From assembly GCF_021654775.1 (NCBI RefSeq), contig NZ_AP025343.1, positions 5,547,501-5,611,500 of the forward strand: a DNA stretch of 64,000 nucleotides. Direction: 5' to 3'. This DNA is from Paenibacillus azoreducens (GTDB lineage: Bacteria; Bacillota; Bacilli; Paenibacillales; Paenibacillaceae). Positions 44,290-53,396 of the stretch are shown piece after piece. The notes beneath the pieces were generated by a model. The model was given only the letters and a program-made list of their open reading frames with translations. It was not told where the DNA came from and did not search any database. The position numbers and the translations under genes are program-made. The stretch's first letter is position 1, and the number at the start of each line of letters is the position of its first letter.

Positions 44290-44841
44290 CTACTTCATAA
44301 TTCCATGCAATATGATATCTACCGTCATTGAAAGAGATTCTTGCACCGTAATTTGGCTGGAAGCTAAATTACGCTGATCGAAAATCGATTTCATTAACAA
44401 ATTGAGGGTTTGGATCAGCGTTGGAATATGCGTCGGACGAAAATCACCATTATGGATGCCTTCTTCAATGAGGCTAGTAATTATATCCCACTCATCATTG
44501 ATGGCTTGTTCCATTTCCCTCCATCGTTCGGGGTAGTACCGCCGAAGTTCGACCAGTAAGCGTACGTAGCTGTTCTGAAAATCATGAGGGACAATCAAAA
44601 GTATGCCTTTTAATTTTTCAGGTATGGTCAACTTCGAATCTTGGATGACCTCTCGAAAACGTCTTTCCGTTTCTTCGTTTACTTGCTGAACCACGTAACC
44701 TATAAGTTCGTCTTTGGACGGGAAATGCTCGTACAGCGTGCTTTTGCTTACACCTAAATCGCGCGCCAAATCACTCATTGTAAATTTGATTCCTTTTTCA
44801 TGAAATAGCGCGATCGCAGTTTTGGCAATCCGTTCTTTCAT
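44290..44841 (-). CDS. TetR/AcrR family repressor
   Basis: A 183-residue regulator with GAGGTGA before its ATG. The N-terminal domain reads 'IAKTAIALFHEKGIKFTMSD', then 'LARDLGVSKSTLYEHFPSKD'. The C-terminal ligand domain is variable. Its own upstream region and that of the downstream hydrolase gene carry GTAC-N5-GTAC sites, and a third such site lies between asp23 and degV at 47032-47064, so a three-promoter regulon is inferred. The inducer may be a lipid or fatty acid, given an esterase and a DegV protein as targets, but this is speculation. Confidence 0.9.
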   Translation of the reverse strand: MKERIAKTAIALFHEKGIKFTMSDLARDLGVSKSTLYEHFPSKDELIGYVVQQVNEETERRFREVIQDSKLTIPEKLKGILLIVPHDFQNSYVRLLVELRRYYPERWREMEQAINDEWDIITSLIEEGIHNGDFRPTHIPTLIQTLNLLMKSIFDQRNLASSQITVQESLSMTVDIILHGIMK

Positions 44842-44875
44842 CCTTAGTTCACCTCAAACCAAGATAACAAGAGTA

Positions 44876-44909
44876 GTACCCATAGATCCATTTATAGTAC
44901 TTTAGGTAC
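44876..44909 (-). promoter_or_regulatory. TetR operator upstream of its own gene
   Basis: GTACTTTAGGTAC at 44897-44909, with another GTAC at 44876-44879, 21 bases away: the mirror image of the arrangement at 44139-44171. Confidence 0.7.
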
Positions 44910-44992
44910 GAGGAAAGTTTAACTCTTTATCTCCTTGAGGTCAAATAAAAGCCGGGAATTTGCAACAACTTATAGTAAAGTGAAGTCTTTTT

Positions 44993-45226
44993 TTATCCTC
45001 TCTTGCTTTTTTGCCGGCTGTCGACATGTTCTGGAGAAATGGAATTGCAATAATATAAACCGGTCTCACGGATATCATTCATCAATCCTCCCAGTTTATA
45101 TACTCCAGCCAAGTTATATAGACTAGATAAGTGTCCTAGTGCAAACTCCCTTGAATAAAGCCCCTTTAGAAAGCCTTTTCTAACAAGTTCAAGTTCTGTA
45201 TAAATGAACTTTACAATTTGATTCAT
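44993..45226 (-). CDS. Small hypothetical protein
   Basis: A 77-residue protein with a good ribosome binding site (CTGGAGGGGG) right before its ATG. It starts 'MNQIVKFIYTELELVRKGFL' and has three amphipathic helices, ending basic ('DSRQKSKRG'). No family is recognised. It is AT-rich like the membrane protein gene upstream, 57 bases away on the same strand, and may be co-transcribed. Confidence 0.5.
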   Translation of the reverse strand: MNQIVKFIYTELELVRKGFLKGLYSREFALGHLSSLYNLAGVYKLGGLMNDIRETGLYYCNSISPEHVDSRQKSKRG

Positions 45227-45283
45227 ATCCCCCTCCAGATAACTCTTAGATGTGAGATGCTACTTGGTTCTCTTTTTAACGGT

Positions 45284-46300
45284 TCATGATGCGACAAATG
45301 GCTTCTTCATCTTCTGATTCGGCACAATACTCCAATAAGTGAAGCAGCGTAAAATCAATTCAACCGGCCCCATATTATAAAACTTCAACCATACTGTGCT
45401 AAAAGCGATTAGAACAGCATGGATGATGAAACACATGATTAATGAATTAATAGGTACAATACTAATTATGTAGCTAAAAACGATTAGTAAGGCACTTTGA
45501 GCAAGATAATTTGTTAAAGACATTTGTCCATAAAATTTAATTGGGGATAATAGTACTTTTGCTCTATCCCATTGTAAAATAATAATAAGAATGCTAAACA
45601 TCATCGAAGAAACGATATAATCTTCCAGATTTTCAAAACCTCCAGGGGTAATATCTATTGAGGTTCTCACAAATAATAGAATTACGTAAGTACAAATAAT
45701 AACCAATAAAAACATTGAAACATACTTTAATTTTCCATAGATATTTTCAAAAAATTTAAATTGTCCCATCGTAAAACCTAGCATCATCAGGGAAAACCAT
45801 TTACTTAGATCTGAAAGAATGGTTAGCCATTCAATTCTTTCACCATAATACGGTTGACAAAAAGCCGTAATGATTGATAAAGCTATTAGCATCATCGTTA
45901 CAATGAAGTTACTCCATTTATTTAACTTAAAAAACATAGCCATAAACAGGCCCAGTACAGCATACACCGTCAGCACATCGTTAATCCCTGGCGGTGCATA
46001 AAAGGTATGGATAAGTCCGAGTACAAATAAAAAACCGATTCTGCGAAAAAATAAAAAGTACCTTTTGCTTACTTTTTGTTTGGATCGATTCATAAAAAAA
46101 TAGCATCCAAGTCCAAACAAGAAAAATAGTATGGGATAAAATTTCCTGTTAAAAATATAAAATAATTCCGCATGTAATCCATTATTGTCAGAGAAATAAC
46201 TTATAACCTGAAAACTATTCACAAGAAGGACCCCTATTAAGGCAAATCCGCGTAAGTAATCCATCGTATCAATTCTTTTATAGGAATTATTTATTTTCAT
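45284..46300 (-). CDS. DUF418 / YeiB-like membrane protein
   Basis: A 338-residue polytopic protein. The opening 'KRIDTMDYLRGFALIGVLLV' is the family's signature (R-x-D-x-x-RG-x-A-x-x-G), followed by about ten helices, 'YPILFFLFGLGCYFF' and 'FYGQMSLTNYLAQSALLIVF', a typical DUF418 block. These proteins are distantly related to acyltransferase-3 enzymes and their role is unknown. The gene is AT-rich. The 226 bases between it and asp23 hold only promoter-like sequence. Confidence 0.87.
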   Translation of the reverse strand: MKINNSYKRIDTMDYLRGFALIGVLLVNSFQVISYFSDNNGLHAELFYIFNRKFYPILFFLFGLGCYFFMNRSKQKVSKRYFLFFRRIGFLFVLGLIHTFYAPPGINDVLTVYAVLGLFMAMFFKLNKWSNFIVTMMLIALSIITAFCQPYYGERIEWLTILSDLSKWFSLMMLGFTMGQFKFFENIYGKLKYVSMFLLVIICTYVILLFVRTSIDITPGGFENLEDYIVSSMMFSILIIILQWDRAKVLLSPIKFYGQMSLTNYLAQSALLIVFSYIISIVPINSLIMCFIIHAVLIAFSTVWLKFYNMGPVELILRCFTYWSIVPNQKMKKPFVAS

Positions 46301-46526
46301 TCAGAATCTAGCAGCTCCTCTTTTCTTTTGTTAACTTAAACATATACGTTATCTATAGATAAATGAATGACTCTTCCCTTACAATTTGAAATCTAATCTT
46401 ACTAAATCGTAGGAGGCTCATTTCTTTAGAAATGTTGGAAAAGGTTACGTACTTTGAAGCCAAGTGTTACCAGTAAAGTACAATGTTCTACGTTGCGAAG
46501 TTCTTTTTATATATGCTTATCAGTGC

Positions 46527-46916
46527 CTATTTGCTGATTCGTTGAAATTCTTTCAACTCCTCATCTTTGAAAGCGACCCCCTCTACCTTTACATTAATCT
46601 TAACAACGCATAGTCCAGTCATATTTTGAACCGCTTCGCGGATGTTAAGCTGCAATTGACGACACACTTCATGAATTGGGATACCGTACATGACAATTAC
46701 TCGCAAGTCTATAGAAGCTTCAACTTCACCCACCTCAACAGACACGCCCTTTTGCACGTTCTTGCCACTCAACATCTTCACCCAACCATCCGACAGTCCG
46801 CCTGACATAGCAGAAATTCCTGGGGTTTCAAGCGCAGCAAGGCCAGCGATTGTGGCGACAACATCATCGGATATTAGAATTTTACCTCCCTGCATGTTCA
46901 ATTGTTCCTCGGCCAT
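46527..46916 (-). CDS. Asp23/Gls24 family envelope stress protein
   Basis: A 129-residue protein starting at the ATG at 46914-46916 (AAAGGAAG upstream). The family body is visible: 'GKILISDDVVATIAGLAALE', 'PGISAMSGG', 'VEASIDLRVIVMYGIPIHEV' and 'NMTGLCVVKINVKVEGVAF'. Members form membrane-associated assemblies linked to cell-wall stress, and some act beside FakA/DhaK-type fatty acid kinases. It is divergent from a degV gene, whose product would bind fatty acids, and the intergenic region carries a TetR-type operator, supporting a joint lipid or envelope role. Confidence 0.9.
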   Translation of the reverse strand: MAEEQLNMQGGKILISDDVVATIAGLAALETPGISAMSGGLSDGWVKMLSGKNVQKGVSVEVGEVEASIDLRVIVMYGIPIHEVCRQLQLNIREAVQNMTGLCVVKINVKVEGVAFKDEELKEFQRISK

Positions 46917-47031
46917 CGTCATCTTCCTTTCTGTCTCTCCTATATTGTAGTCGATTCGCTGAACATGAAATTGAATGCCTTTTTCCTCTCCGGGGTATCA
47001 TAGGTACTGCCTTTGTTTTCTCATTTACCTT

Positions 47032-47064
47032 GTACTTACAGTACTAATTTGTTATTATTGGTAC
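47032..47064. promoter_or_regulatory. GTAC-N5-GTAC operator between asp23 and degV
   Basis: GTACTTACAGTAC at 47032-47044 and a further GTAC at 47061-47064, 20 bases on; one more GTAC lies at 47004-47007. Matches the sites around the tetR gene about 2.2 kb away. Confidence 0.65.
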
Positions 47065-47249
47065 TGCGATTGTTATTATAACATATAATAGTTCTAAGTG
47101 AAATTTACACGAAATCTAAGAAGAACGACAATATATTTGTCACTAAGCAGCATTTGCAAGCCCTTTTATTATGAGGTTTTGCTTTATGTGCAGCGTCTCC
47201 TCTATAATGCAATTAACAAACCAAATACATTGATACTGGAGGAAATGCA

Positions 47250-48110
47250 TTGACACAAGTGAAAATTTTCGCGGATAGTATCTCCGATATACCACAATCC
47301 TGGATCGATCAATATGATATCGGAATCGTACCGCTGTATGTAGTGTTCGGCGATTCTGCCTACAAAGACAGGATTGAGATCACTACGAACGACATTTACC
47401 GCAGAGTCGAGGAGAGTGGAGAACTGCCACATACGGCTGCGCCATCCCCTGCGGATTTCGCAGCAGCCTTCTCCCCCTGGATCGAACAAGGGAGAAAAAT
47501 TATATTTATCAGCATGTCATCCAAGCTCTCTTCGACCTATCAAAGCGCAATGATCGCCGCATCCGAGCTGCCGGAAGGAAGCGTACATGTCGTTGATTCA
47601 CTGAATGTGTCAGGAGGCATTGCCCTGCTCGTTATGAAGGCTGCCTTAGCCGCCAGAGCAGGCAAAAGCGCGTCAGACATTGTAGCAATACTGCAGGGAA
47701 AACGTGACAGGGTAGAAATCGAGGTTCTTGTAGACACACTGAGCTATTTGCATAAGGGAGGCCGCGTCTCCAATCTGCAGCATATGATCGGCAGCCTGCT
47801 TAAGATTCGCCCCATTCTGCGAATTAAAGAAGGCGTCGTGATCTCCGCCGACAAGTACCGCGGCAAAACGGAGAAAGCCGTGGAACGCTTACTGCAACGC
47901 ATTACGGAGAACATCCACAAGATCGACCATGATCTGATCATCGTCGCCCAAACACTCGCAGACAAGACGGCCCACTATATCAAAGCCGCACTGCTTGAGA
48001 GGACAGACGTGAAAGAAGTGGCGATTATTGAAGGCGGCTGCGCCATCTCTTGCCACTGTGGCCCACGTACCGTCGCCATTATGTACATGAATAGACAGCT
48101 ATCCTACTAA
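47250..48110 (+). CDS. DegV family fatty-acid-binding protein
   Basis: A 286-residue protein that starts with TTG (GGAGG eight bases upstream). The EDD/DegV fold is clear: 'VKIFADSISDIPQSWIDQYD', 'GIVPLYVVFGDSAYKD', the TAAPSPADF loop ('LPHTAAPSPADFAAAF'), 'IFISMSSKLSSTYQSAM', and 'YLHKGGRVSNLQHMIGSLLK'. DegV (FakB-like) proteins hold a fatty acid for phosphorylation by FakA. No fakA is seen in the window. Confidence 0.92.
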   Translation: MTQVKIFADSISDIPQSWIDQYDIGIVPLYVVFGDSAYKDRIEITTNDIYRRVEESGELPHTAAPSPADFAAAFSPWIEQGRKIIFISMSSKLSSTYQSAMIAASELPEGSVHVVDSLNVSGGIALLVMKAALAARAGKSASDIVAILQGKRDRVEIEVLVDTLSYLHKGGRVSNLQHMIGSLLKIRPILRIKEGVVISADKYRGKTEKAVERLLQRITENIHKIDHDLIIVAQTLADKTAHYIKAALLERTDVKEVAIIEGGCAISCHCGPRTVAIMYMNRQLSY

Positions 48111-48293
48111 GTTATATATTGCTAGTGAACAAAATGGAACACCAGCTATTGAAAAACATTGTAATAAAACAAAAAACCAGCTAATATCTTGTCAAGAAGA
48201 GACAGTTTTGTAAGACGTATATTTTTGGTATACTGCTTTCAAGACATAACAAATAAACCTCCATTTAGTGGAAGTTTATGGAATGGGAGATTC

Positions 48294-48632
48294 CTAAAAA
48301 GCGAAAGGTTGCCCTTTTTTGAGCATAGCGAAGACGTGATGTAATACCTTGTTGGCGCAAGCGATCACGGCTACTTTATGGGGCTTACCCTCGCTTTTTT
48401 CTTGTCGTAATACTCCCTTAAGCGTGGGTTTAGTCCTTTTCTCAATCCGCATATTACTGCCAGATAAGCAGCTCTTCGCAATCGATTAGAGCCGCGTTTC
48501 GTTATTTTGTTTTCACTTGCCGTAAACTTCCCAGAACTAAACACGCTTGGATCAAGTCCAGCCATAGCCACGACTTGTTTGGGATGGCTGAACTGAGAAG
48601 CATCTCCGATTTCTGCAAAAGCGACAAAACAA
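48294..48632 (-). pseudogene. IS110-family transposase, C-terminal relic with frameshift
   Basis: The minus strand encodes 'AEIGDASQFSHPKQVVAMAG', then 'LDPSVFSSGKFTASENKITK' and 'RGSNRLRRAAYLAVICGLRK', the conserved IS110/IS1111 C-terminal (transposase_20) block. After 'YYDKKKA' the frame shifts: the expected continuation 'EGKPHKVAVIACANKVLHHV' is in another frame and ends at 48294. The N-terminal DEDD nuclease domain is absent. It abuts the terminator of the sugar ABC operon. Confidence 0.85.
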
Positions 48633-48682
48633 AAAAAGTTGGGCGGAAAACCTGACGTTTTCCCGACCAACTTTTTATTTTG
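48630..48682 (-). terminator. Terminator of the sugar ABC operon
   Basis: AAAAAGTTGG-x-CGG-x-AAAC pairs with GTTTT-x-CCG-x-CCAACTTTTT, T-rich on both ends. It lies about 35 bases past the last stop codon of the operon. Confidence 0.8.
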
Positions 48683-48716
48683 GGGACTTATTAAACAGCC
48701 CCATTTGTGCTACCCC

Positions 48717-49553
48717 TTATCCTTTTATTCCGCTAAACGTAATTCCACTAATAAAAGTTTTCTGAAGAAAAAAGAACAGAATGATAATCGGTAATGTCAT
48801 CAAGGTGGAGACAGCCATTAATAAGCCCCATTCAGACCCTTTTTGGCTTTGAAATTGCTGCAATCCGAGTGACACCGTGTAGGAAGGTTCGTTCGTTAAA
48901 TAGAGCAAGGGCCCCATGAAATCAGTCCAGCTTGCCATAAATTGAAACAATGCGACGGCTAAAATTGCTGACTTGGCAAGAGGAAACATGATCTGCAAAT
49001 ATATGCGAAACTCACTGGCACCGTCTAATCGAGCGGCTTCCCGCAGGGCATCAGGCAAACCGAGGAAAAACTGCCGCGTAAGGAAAATGTAAATGGGCAC
49101 GCCAAAAAATTGCGGAACAATAAGCGGGAGCGACGTCCCTACCCAACCGAGCTTGGTAAACAATAGAAAAAGAGGAATCATGGTGACCTGGCCGGGAATC
49201 ATCATAACAGCGAGGGTAACGAAAAAAAGTATGCCTCGTCCTCGCCACTCGAGCTTAGCAAAACTGTATGCAACCAAGGGACAAGATACGATCACACCGA
49301 GCGTGCTAAAGATTGTAATAATCGCAGTATTTTTTAGATAGGTCCAAAAATGGATATACTCAACAGCCCGGGAATAATTACTCCATAGAAAAGGACGTGG
49401 AATCCATTGTGGAGGGAACGTAAAGATTTGTGTGAGTGGTTTCAGAGAGGTCGAAATCAGCCAAACAAACGGAATAATAAAAAATGCTGAAGCCAAAATC
49501 AAACAGATGTATGCTAACGTACGTTTAAGTCTTTTGATCGTGGTAGGATTCAT
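48717..49553 (-). CDS. Carbohydrate ABC transporter permease (MalG/LacG-like)
   Basis: A 278-residue inner permease with six helices. The ATPase-coupling EAA loop reads 'ALREAARLDGASEFRIYLQI', followed by 'MFPLAKSAILAVALFQFMAS'. It is the third gene of the solute-binding protein-permease-permease operon; no ATPase gene is present, as usual for systems sharing MsmX-type ATPases. The substrate is an unknown sugar or oligosaccharide. Confidence 0.92.
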   Translation of the reverse strand: MNPTTIKRLKRTLAYICLILASAFFIIPFVWLISTSLKPLTQIFTFPPQWIPRPFLWSNYSRAVEYIHFWTYLKNTAIITIFSTLGVIVSCPLVAYSFAKLEWRGRGILFFVTLAVMMIPGQVTMIPLFLLFTKLGWVGTSLPLIVPQFFGVPIYIFLTRQFFLGLPDALREAARLDGASEFRIYLQIMFPLAKSAILAVALFQFMASWTDFMGPLLYLTNEPSYTVSLGLQQFQSQKGSEWGLLMAVSTLMTLPIIILFFFLQKTFISGITFSGIKG

Positions 49554-49567
49554 TCCATCCCTCCTCC

Positions 49568-50506
49568 TTATTTCCCTTGATAATGAACCCAGCGTTTTGA
49601 CGTCACGAAAATGATTGCGGTTAATGCCATCACAATAATAAACAAGATCCAGGCCATTGCGGAGGCATAGCCCATTTTGAAATATCTGAATCCGTTCTCA
49701 TATAAATACATGACATAAAAAGTCATGGAATTTGCGGGAGTTCCTTGCCCCTTGGTTAACGTATAAGGAAGCGTGAACTGTTGAAATGCACCAATCATTC
49801 CCATGACCAGGTTATAGAAAATGACTGGCGTGAGCAAAGGCAATGTTACTGCTTTCGTTTTCTGGAACCAGTTGGCACCATCAATTTCCGCTGCTTCGTA
49901 ATAATCATCCGGGATGTCCCCCAATCCGGCAAGGTAAATAACGACGGCTTGTCCAATACCCCATAGCGACATCAGGATAAGAGAAGGTTTGGACCATGCC
50001 TCACCGCCAAGCCAAGGCGGCCCGTCTATCCCGATACGTGCCAGCATTCCATTCACCAAACCGAAGTTGGGATGCAGCAACCACATCCAGAGAACGGCCA
50101 AAGCCACTTGCGGCACAAGCGTGGGCAAGAAGAAGATCGTTCGGAATACAGCCAGTCCTTTGACTTTCATATTCAACATCATTGCGAGCGCCACACCGAT
50201 AAATATGCTTAATGGAACAAAAAAAACGGTGAAATAAATCGTATTGTATATGGATTTCCAAAACAAAGGATCGTTGAATAGATCCCTATAATTATTCAAT
50301 CCAACGAATCCTCCCGGCTGAAGAATACTGTAAGTCGTGAAACTAAAGTAGATTGACGTCAACATCGGAATCGCATAAAAGCAAAGCAGCCCCAAAATCC
50401 AAGGTGAAGCAAAAAGCCAACCAGTCAAGTTTGTTCGAAGGAATGATCGTTGTTTTCTTGCTGCAGGAACTGCCTTTACACGAACTGACTCGGTCAGTTT
50501 AGCCAT
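49568..50506 (-). CDS. Carbohydrate ABC transporter permease (MalF/LacF-like)
   Basis: A 312-residue permease. The start is the ATG at 50504-50506 behind AGGAAGGAG. 'GWLFASPWILGLLCFYAIPM' is the typical first helix, and the EAA loop is 'DYYEAAEIDGANWFQKTKAV'. It pairs with the permease encoded 14 bases downstream and with the lipoprotein encoded upstream. Confidence 0.92.
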   Translation of the reverse strand: MAKLTESVRVKAVPAARKQRSFLRTNLTGWLFASPWILGLLCFYAIPMLTSIYFSFTTYSILQPGGFVGLNNYRDLFNDPLFWKSIYNTIYFTVFFVPLSIFIGVALAMMLNMKVKGLAVFRTIFFLPTLVPQVALAVLWMWLLHPNFGLVNGMLARIGIDGPPWLGGEAWSKPSLILMSLWGIGQAVVIYLAGLGDIPDDYYEAAEIDGANWFQKTKAVTLPLLTPVIFYNLVMGMIGAFQQFTLPYTLTKGQGTPANSMTFYVMYLYENGFRYFKMGYASAMAWILFIIVMALTAIIFVTSKRWVHYQGK

Positions 50507-50574
50507 ATACATTCTCCTTCCTGTGGTATTCATCGGCAGACATGGACAAAGCCTCTCCCTATCTGCCGCATATT

Positions 50575-51867
50575 TTATTTATTGTATTTTTCCAATGCTT
50601 TATTGACAGTCTCTGTTACGCGGTCCAAATTTTCTTTTGGAGTGCCATTACCGCGAGTAGCCTTTTCCGTTGCTGAAGCCAGTTCATTCCACAGCAGTTG
50701 TCCTTCAGGAATCACCGGACGATTGTGTGAATGAGGCAAAATATTAACAAATTCCTTCATGATCGGATCATCCTTGTATCCGAATTGGGTATTCACCGAA
50801 TCGATCACAGAGAAACCGGAGTTTGCGTTCACTAACGCTTGGCCTTCTTCTTTCCCCAAAAACTCGAGGAACTTCCAAGCTGCATCGACGTTCTTGGCAC
50901 CTTTAGGGATAATAGCGGAACCGCCACCAGACCAAGTCGTAAAGTTTGTCCCGGTTGGCGTCGGTATTGGCGCCACGCCGTAATTCAGGTTAGGATTGAA
51001 TTTTTTGATGCCGGGTACCGTGAAGTTCCCGCTTACTTTCATGCTGATTTGACCGGAAATGAATGGATCCATTTCTTCCGAACCCGCTGCGCTTGTAAAT
51101 CCTGCAATGTCTTCGACATCATATTTTTTGCCAAAGTCGGTCATCCACTGAAGCGCTTCCACGATTTTCGGATTGTTGGCAGTAATTTTACCGGTTGCGG
51201 CATCCTGAAATTCTCCCCCAAACGCCCATCCCCATGTATAAAGCCACCCTTGTGAATACCAAGGGATAAAGCCAATCCGTTTGAAACGTTTGCCCTCTTT
51301 AATTGTCAGCTTCTCCGCAGCCGCTTCGAGTTCAGCAATGGTTCTCGGCGGCTTTTCGGGATCCAGTCCCACTTCCTTGAAATGATCTTTATTGTAAAAC
51401 AAAAGGCGGGCGTCAGTATCCATCGGAATGGCATAGAGTTTTCCGTTATAACTGGATTCATCCCAAGCAAACGGATAATACATTTCTCTTCGGATTCCAG
51501 AGGTCTCAGCCATCGAAGATAGATCCGTCAATGAACCCTGTGCTGCCCAAGTACCAACCTTAAACCGGTCGAATAGCGCAACATCAGGAGGATTGCCGCC
51601 AGCAACCGCAGTAAGCAGCTTCTGGTCCGATCCTTCACTGGATTCGGTATAAACCAAGTTCATTTTGATAGTCGGATTCTTTTCCTCAAATGCTGTCACC
51701 ACTTTATTCATATTCTCTAAATCGATTGAGGTAAGGCCATGCCACATCGTGACGGTTGTAACGCCAGGTTTATCGCCTGAGCCTGCACTATTTGAGCAAG
51801 CGGTTACAATTAATAAAACAGTCAAAAGCACCAGCATTGAAAAAACATGTCTTTTGGATTTCCCCAT
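50575..51867 (-). CDS. Extracellular sugar-binding lipoprotein
   Basis: A 430-residue family-1 solute-binding protein. The lipobox is 'VTAC' at about residue 24 ('LLTVLLIVTACSNSAGSGDK'). Typical segments: 'VTMWHGLTSIDLENMNKVVT', 'GNPPDVALFDRFKVGTWAAQ', 'YNGKLYAIPMDTDARLLFYN' and 'WSGGGSAIIPKGAKNVDAAW'. It heads the operon and is preceded by two copies of an operator shared with the adjacent gntR-type gene. Confidence 0.93.
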   Translation of the reverse strand: MGKSKRHVFSMLVLLTVLLIVTACSNSAGSGDKPGVTTVTMWHGLTSIDLENMNKVVTAFEEKNPTIKMNLVYTESSEGSDQKLLTAVAGGNPPDVALFDRFKVGTWAAQGSLTDLSSMAETSGIRREMYYPFAWDESSYNGKLYAIPMDTDARLLFYNKDHFKEVGLDPEKPPRTIAELEAAAEKLTIKEGKRFKRIGFIPWYSQGWLYTWGWAFGGEFQDAATGKITANNPKIVEALQWMTDFGKKYDVEDIAGFTSAAGSEEMDPFISGQISMKVSGNFTVPGIKKFNPNLNYGVAPIPTPTGTNFTTWSGGGSAIIPKGAKNVDAAWKFLEFLGKEEGQALVNANSGFSVIDSVNTQFGYKDDPIMKEFVNILPHSHNRPVIPEGQLLWNELASATEKATRGNGTPKENLDRVTETVNKALEKYNK

Positions 51868-51994
51868 TCATAGATCCTCCTTAATTTTGGTTTTGTTGGT
51901 GATTTAACTCCTTTATGTACTGGCCACCTCCTGTTAAGTTCATATCCTCGAAATGGAATCATATGAACTAATGAGTAATAGAGGTTGTTACTCT

Positions 51995-52050
51995 TAGAAG
52001 CGCTAACGAAATGAAGTTATACTTAGTATGTTATTATGCTTAGTATGTCA
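51995..52050 (-). promoter_or_regulatory. Operator pair and weak cre upstream of the sugar ABC operon
   Basis: TACTTAGTATG (52020-52030) and TGCTTAGTATG (52037-52047) are two direct copies 17 bp apart. A related palindrome lies before the gntR-type gene (53384-53396). A cre-like TAGAAGCGCTAACG (51995-52008) matches only 11 of 14 positions. Confidence 0.6.
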
Positions 52051-52154
52051 TGTCAATTGTTAAATTGCGACATTTAAAAACTGAATTTAATAGACTATAC
52101 ATTCAATCAGGTTTGGATGCCCTCACCATTTTAAAATCCATGCTTTCTAACAAT

Positions 52155-52200
52155 AAAAAAAGAAACTCCGAAAAGTCTGTGGACTTTTTCGGAGCTTTCT
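52155..52200 (-). terminator. Terminator of the gntR/lacI-type gene
   Basis: CTCCGAAAAGTC pairs with GACTTTTTCGGAG, and the minus strand continues TTTCTTTTTTTATTG. Confidence 0.85.
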
Positions 52201-52245
52201 GGCATGAAGCATTCTTATGGACAGTGCGATCAATCTTTCTCGTTA

Positions 52246-53355
52246 TTATTTGACGATCATTCGGTGTTCAACAATTGTCCGTTCGGGAACGGCCGTTCCG
52301 AGGATTTGTGAGATCAGCATATTCACCGCTACTTCACCCATCTGGTTCTCATCTTGTTCTATGTGAGTGAATATGGTTTGTCCCAGATAATCATCCATGG
52401 AGTCAAAGCAAACAATCTCGAATTCCTCCAGTGATTTCCCCATCGAGTGTATGACATTAGCCAGCATCATGGCTATAAGAAACTCCGAAACGACGAACGC
52501 CTTCACATTGGGGTGTTGCTCCAAAAAAACTCTAATTGTCTCTTTATCTTTTTCCTTGGCAGCCTCACCGTCTATGTTTTCGGGAAGAGTTCCCCTCAAG
52601 TTAGTAATTAAATAATCTTTATTCAATTTCATTCCTTCTTGGGTAAAAGCTAACGTATATCCGAGCAGTCTCTCTTCCAAGGTTGATGTATTCTCCTCTG
52701 GCGGAGATAAAAATGCGATTTTTTTATGACCTTTGTTTATTAAATGGAGCGTAAGATCCATTGATGCTTTCTTATTATCCGTATACACCGAACAAACGGG
52801 AATTCCTTTCAAATATCGATCCACCAAAACGATTGGAAACTGATCAAATACGAGCCGAAGCAATTCTGAATTATAATGTTCTCCATGATTGGGTATCATG
52901 ATTAATCCCTTAATGCCCAAGCTAATAAAAAGTTGGATAGCGCGCTTTTCTTCCTCACGGTCCCCGAATGTACGCCTGATGATCAGTTGGTAATTATGCT
53001 TGGCGCTTTGCTTTTCCATCGATCTCAGGAGCCTAAGGCCGAACTCATCTGAAAAATTCGGTGTAATGAAACCGAGAAGCCGCTTCTCATCATCAGTAAC
53101 TAGGGTTGGCGTTATACTCTTTGGCTCTTGTCTTTCCATTAGATTATCTGCCACATAAGAGCCCTTACCTTGGATACGTTTGATAACCCCTGAATCGGCC
53201 AGCTTCTCCAAGGCTTTTTTGGAAGTAATGCGGCTGACCCCAAACTTTTCAGCCAATTCTTTTTCTGAAGACAACCGATCCCCCGCTTTCAGCCGACCTT
53301 CTTTAATTTCTTGAATAATGTATATATATATTTGCTCGTATAGATGCAGTTCCAT
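52246..53355 (-). CDS. GntR-type repressor with LacI-like sugar-sensing domain (AraR-like)
   Basis: A 369-residue regulator. The start is the ATG at 53353-53355 behind GGGTGA. A GntR winged helix ('GRLKAGDRLSSEKELAEKFG', then 'VSRITSKKALEKLADSGVIK') is fused to a periplasmic-binding-type effector domain ('LLGFITPNFSDEFGLRLLRS', 'GIKGLIMIPNHGEHYNSELL', 'KKIAFLSPPEENTSTLEERL', 'FEIVCFDSMDDYL'), the AraR layout. It lies just upstream of, and in the same direction as, the sugar ABC operon, and both promoters share the TACTTAGTAT motif, so it is the operon's sugar-responsive repressor and autoregulated. Confidence 0.92.
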   Translation of the reverse strand: MELHLYEQIYIYIIQEIKEGRLKAGDRLSSEKELAEKFGVSRITSKKALEKLADSGVIKRIQGKGSYVADNLMERQEPKSITPTLVTDDEKRLLGFITPNFSDEFGLRLLRSMEKQSAKHNYQLIIRRTFGDREEEKRAIQLFISLGIKGLIMIPNHGEHYNSELLRLVFDQFPIVLVDRYLKGIPVCSVYTDNKKASMDLTLHLINKGHKKIAFLSPPEENTSTLEERLLGYTLAFTQEGMKLNKDYLITNLRGTLPENIDGEAAKEKDKETIRVFLEQHPNVKAFVVSEFLIAMMLANVIHSMGKSLEEFEIVCFDSMDDYLGQTIFTHIEQDENQMGEVAVNMLISQILGTAVPERTIVEHRMIVK

Positions 53356-53383
53356 TGAATTCACCCTTACATCATAATATTGA

Positions 53384-53396
53384 TATACTAAGTATA
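53384..53396 (-). promoter_or_regulatory. Autoregulatory operator of the gntR/lacI-type gene
   Basis: The near-palindrome TATACTAAGTATA contains the same ACTTAGTAT core seen twice before the ABC operon. The stretch 53397-53634 has no gene I can support. Confidence 0.55.
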
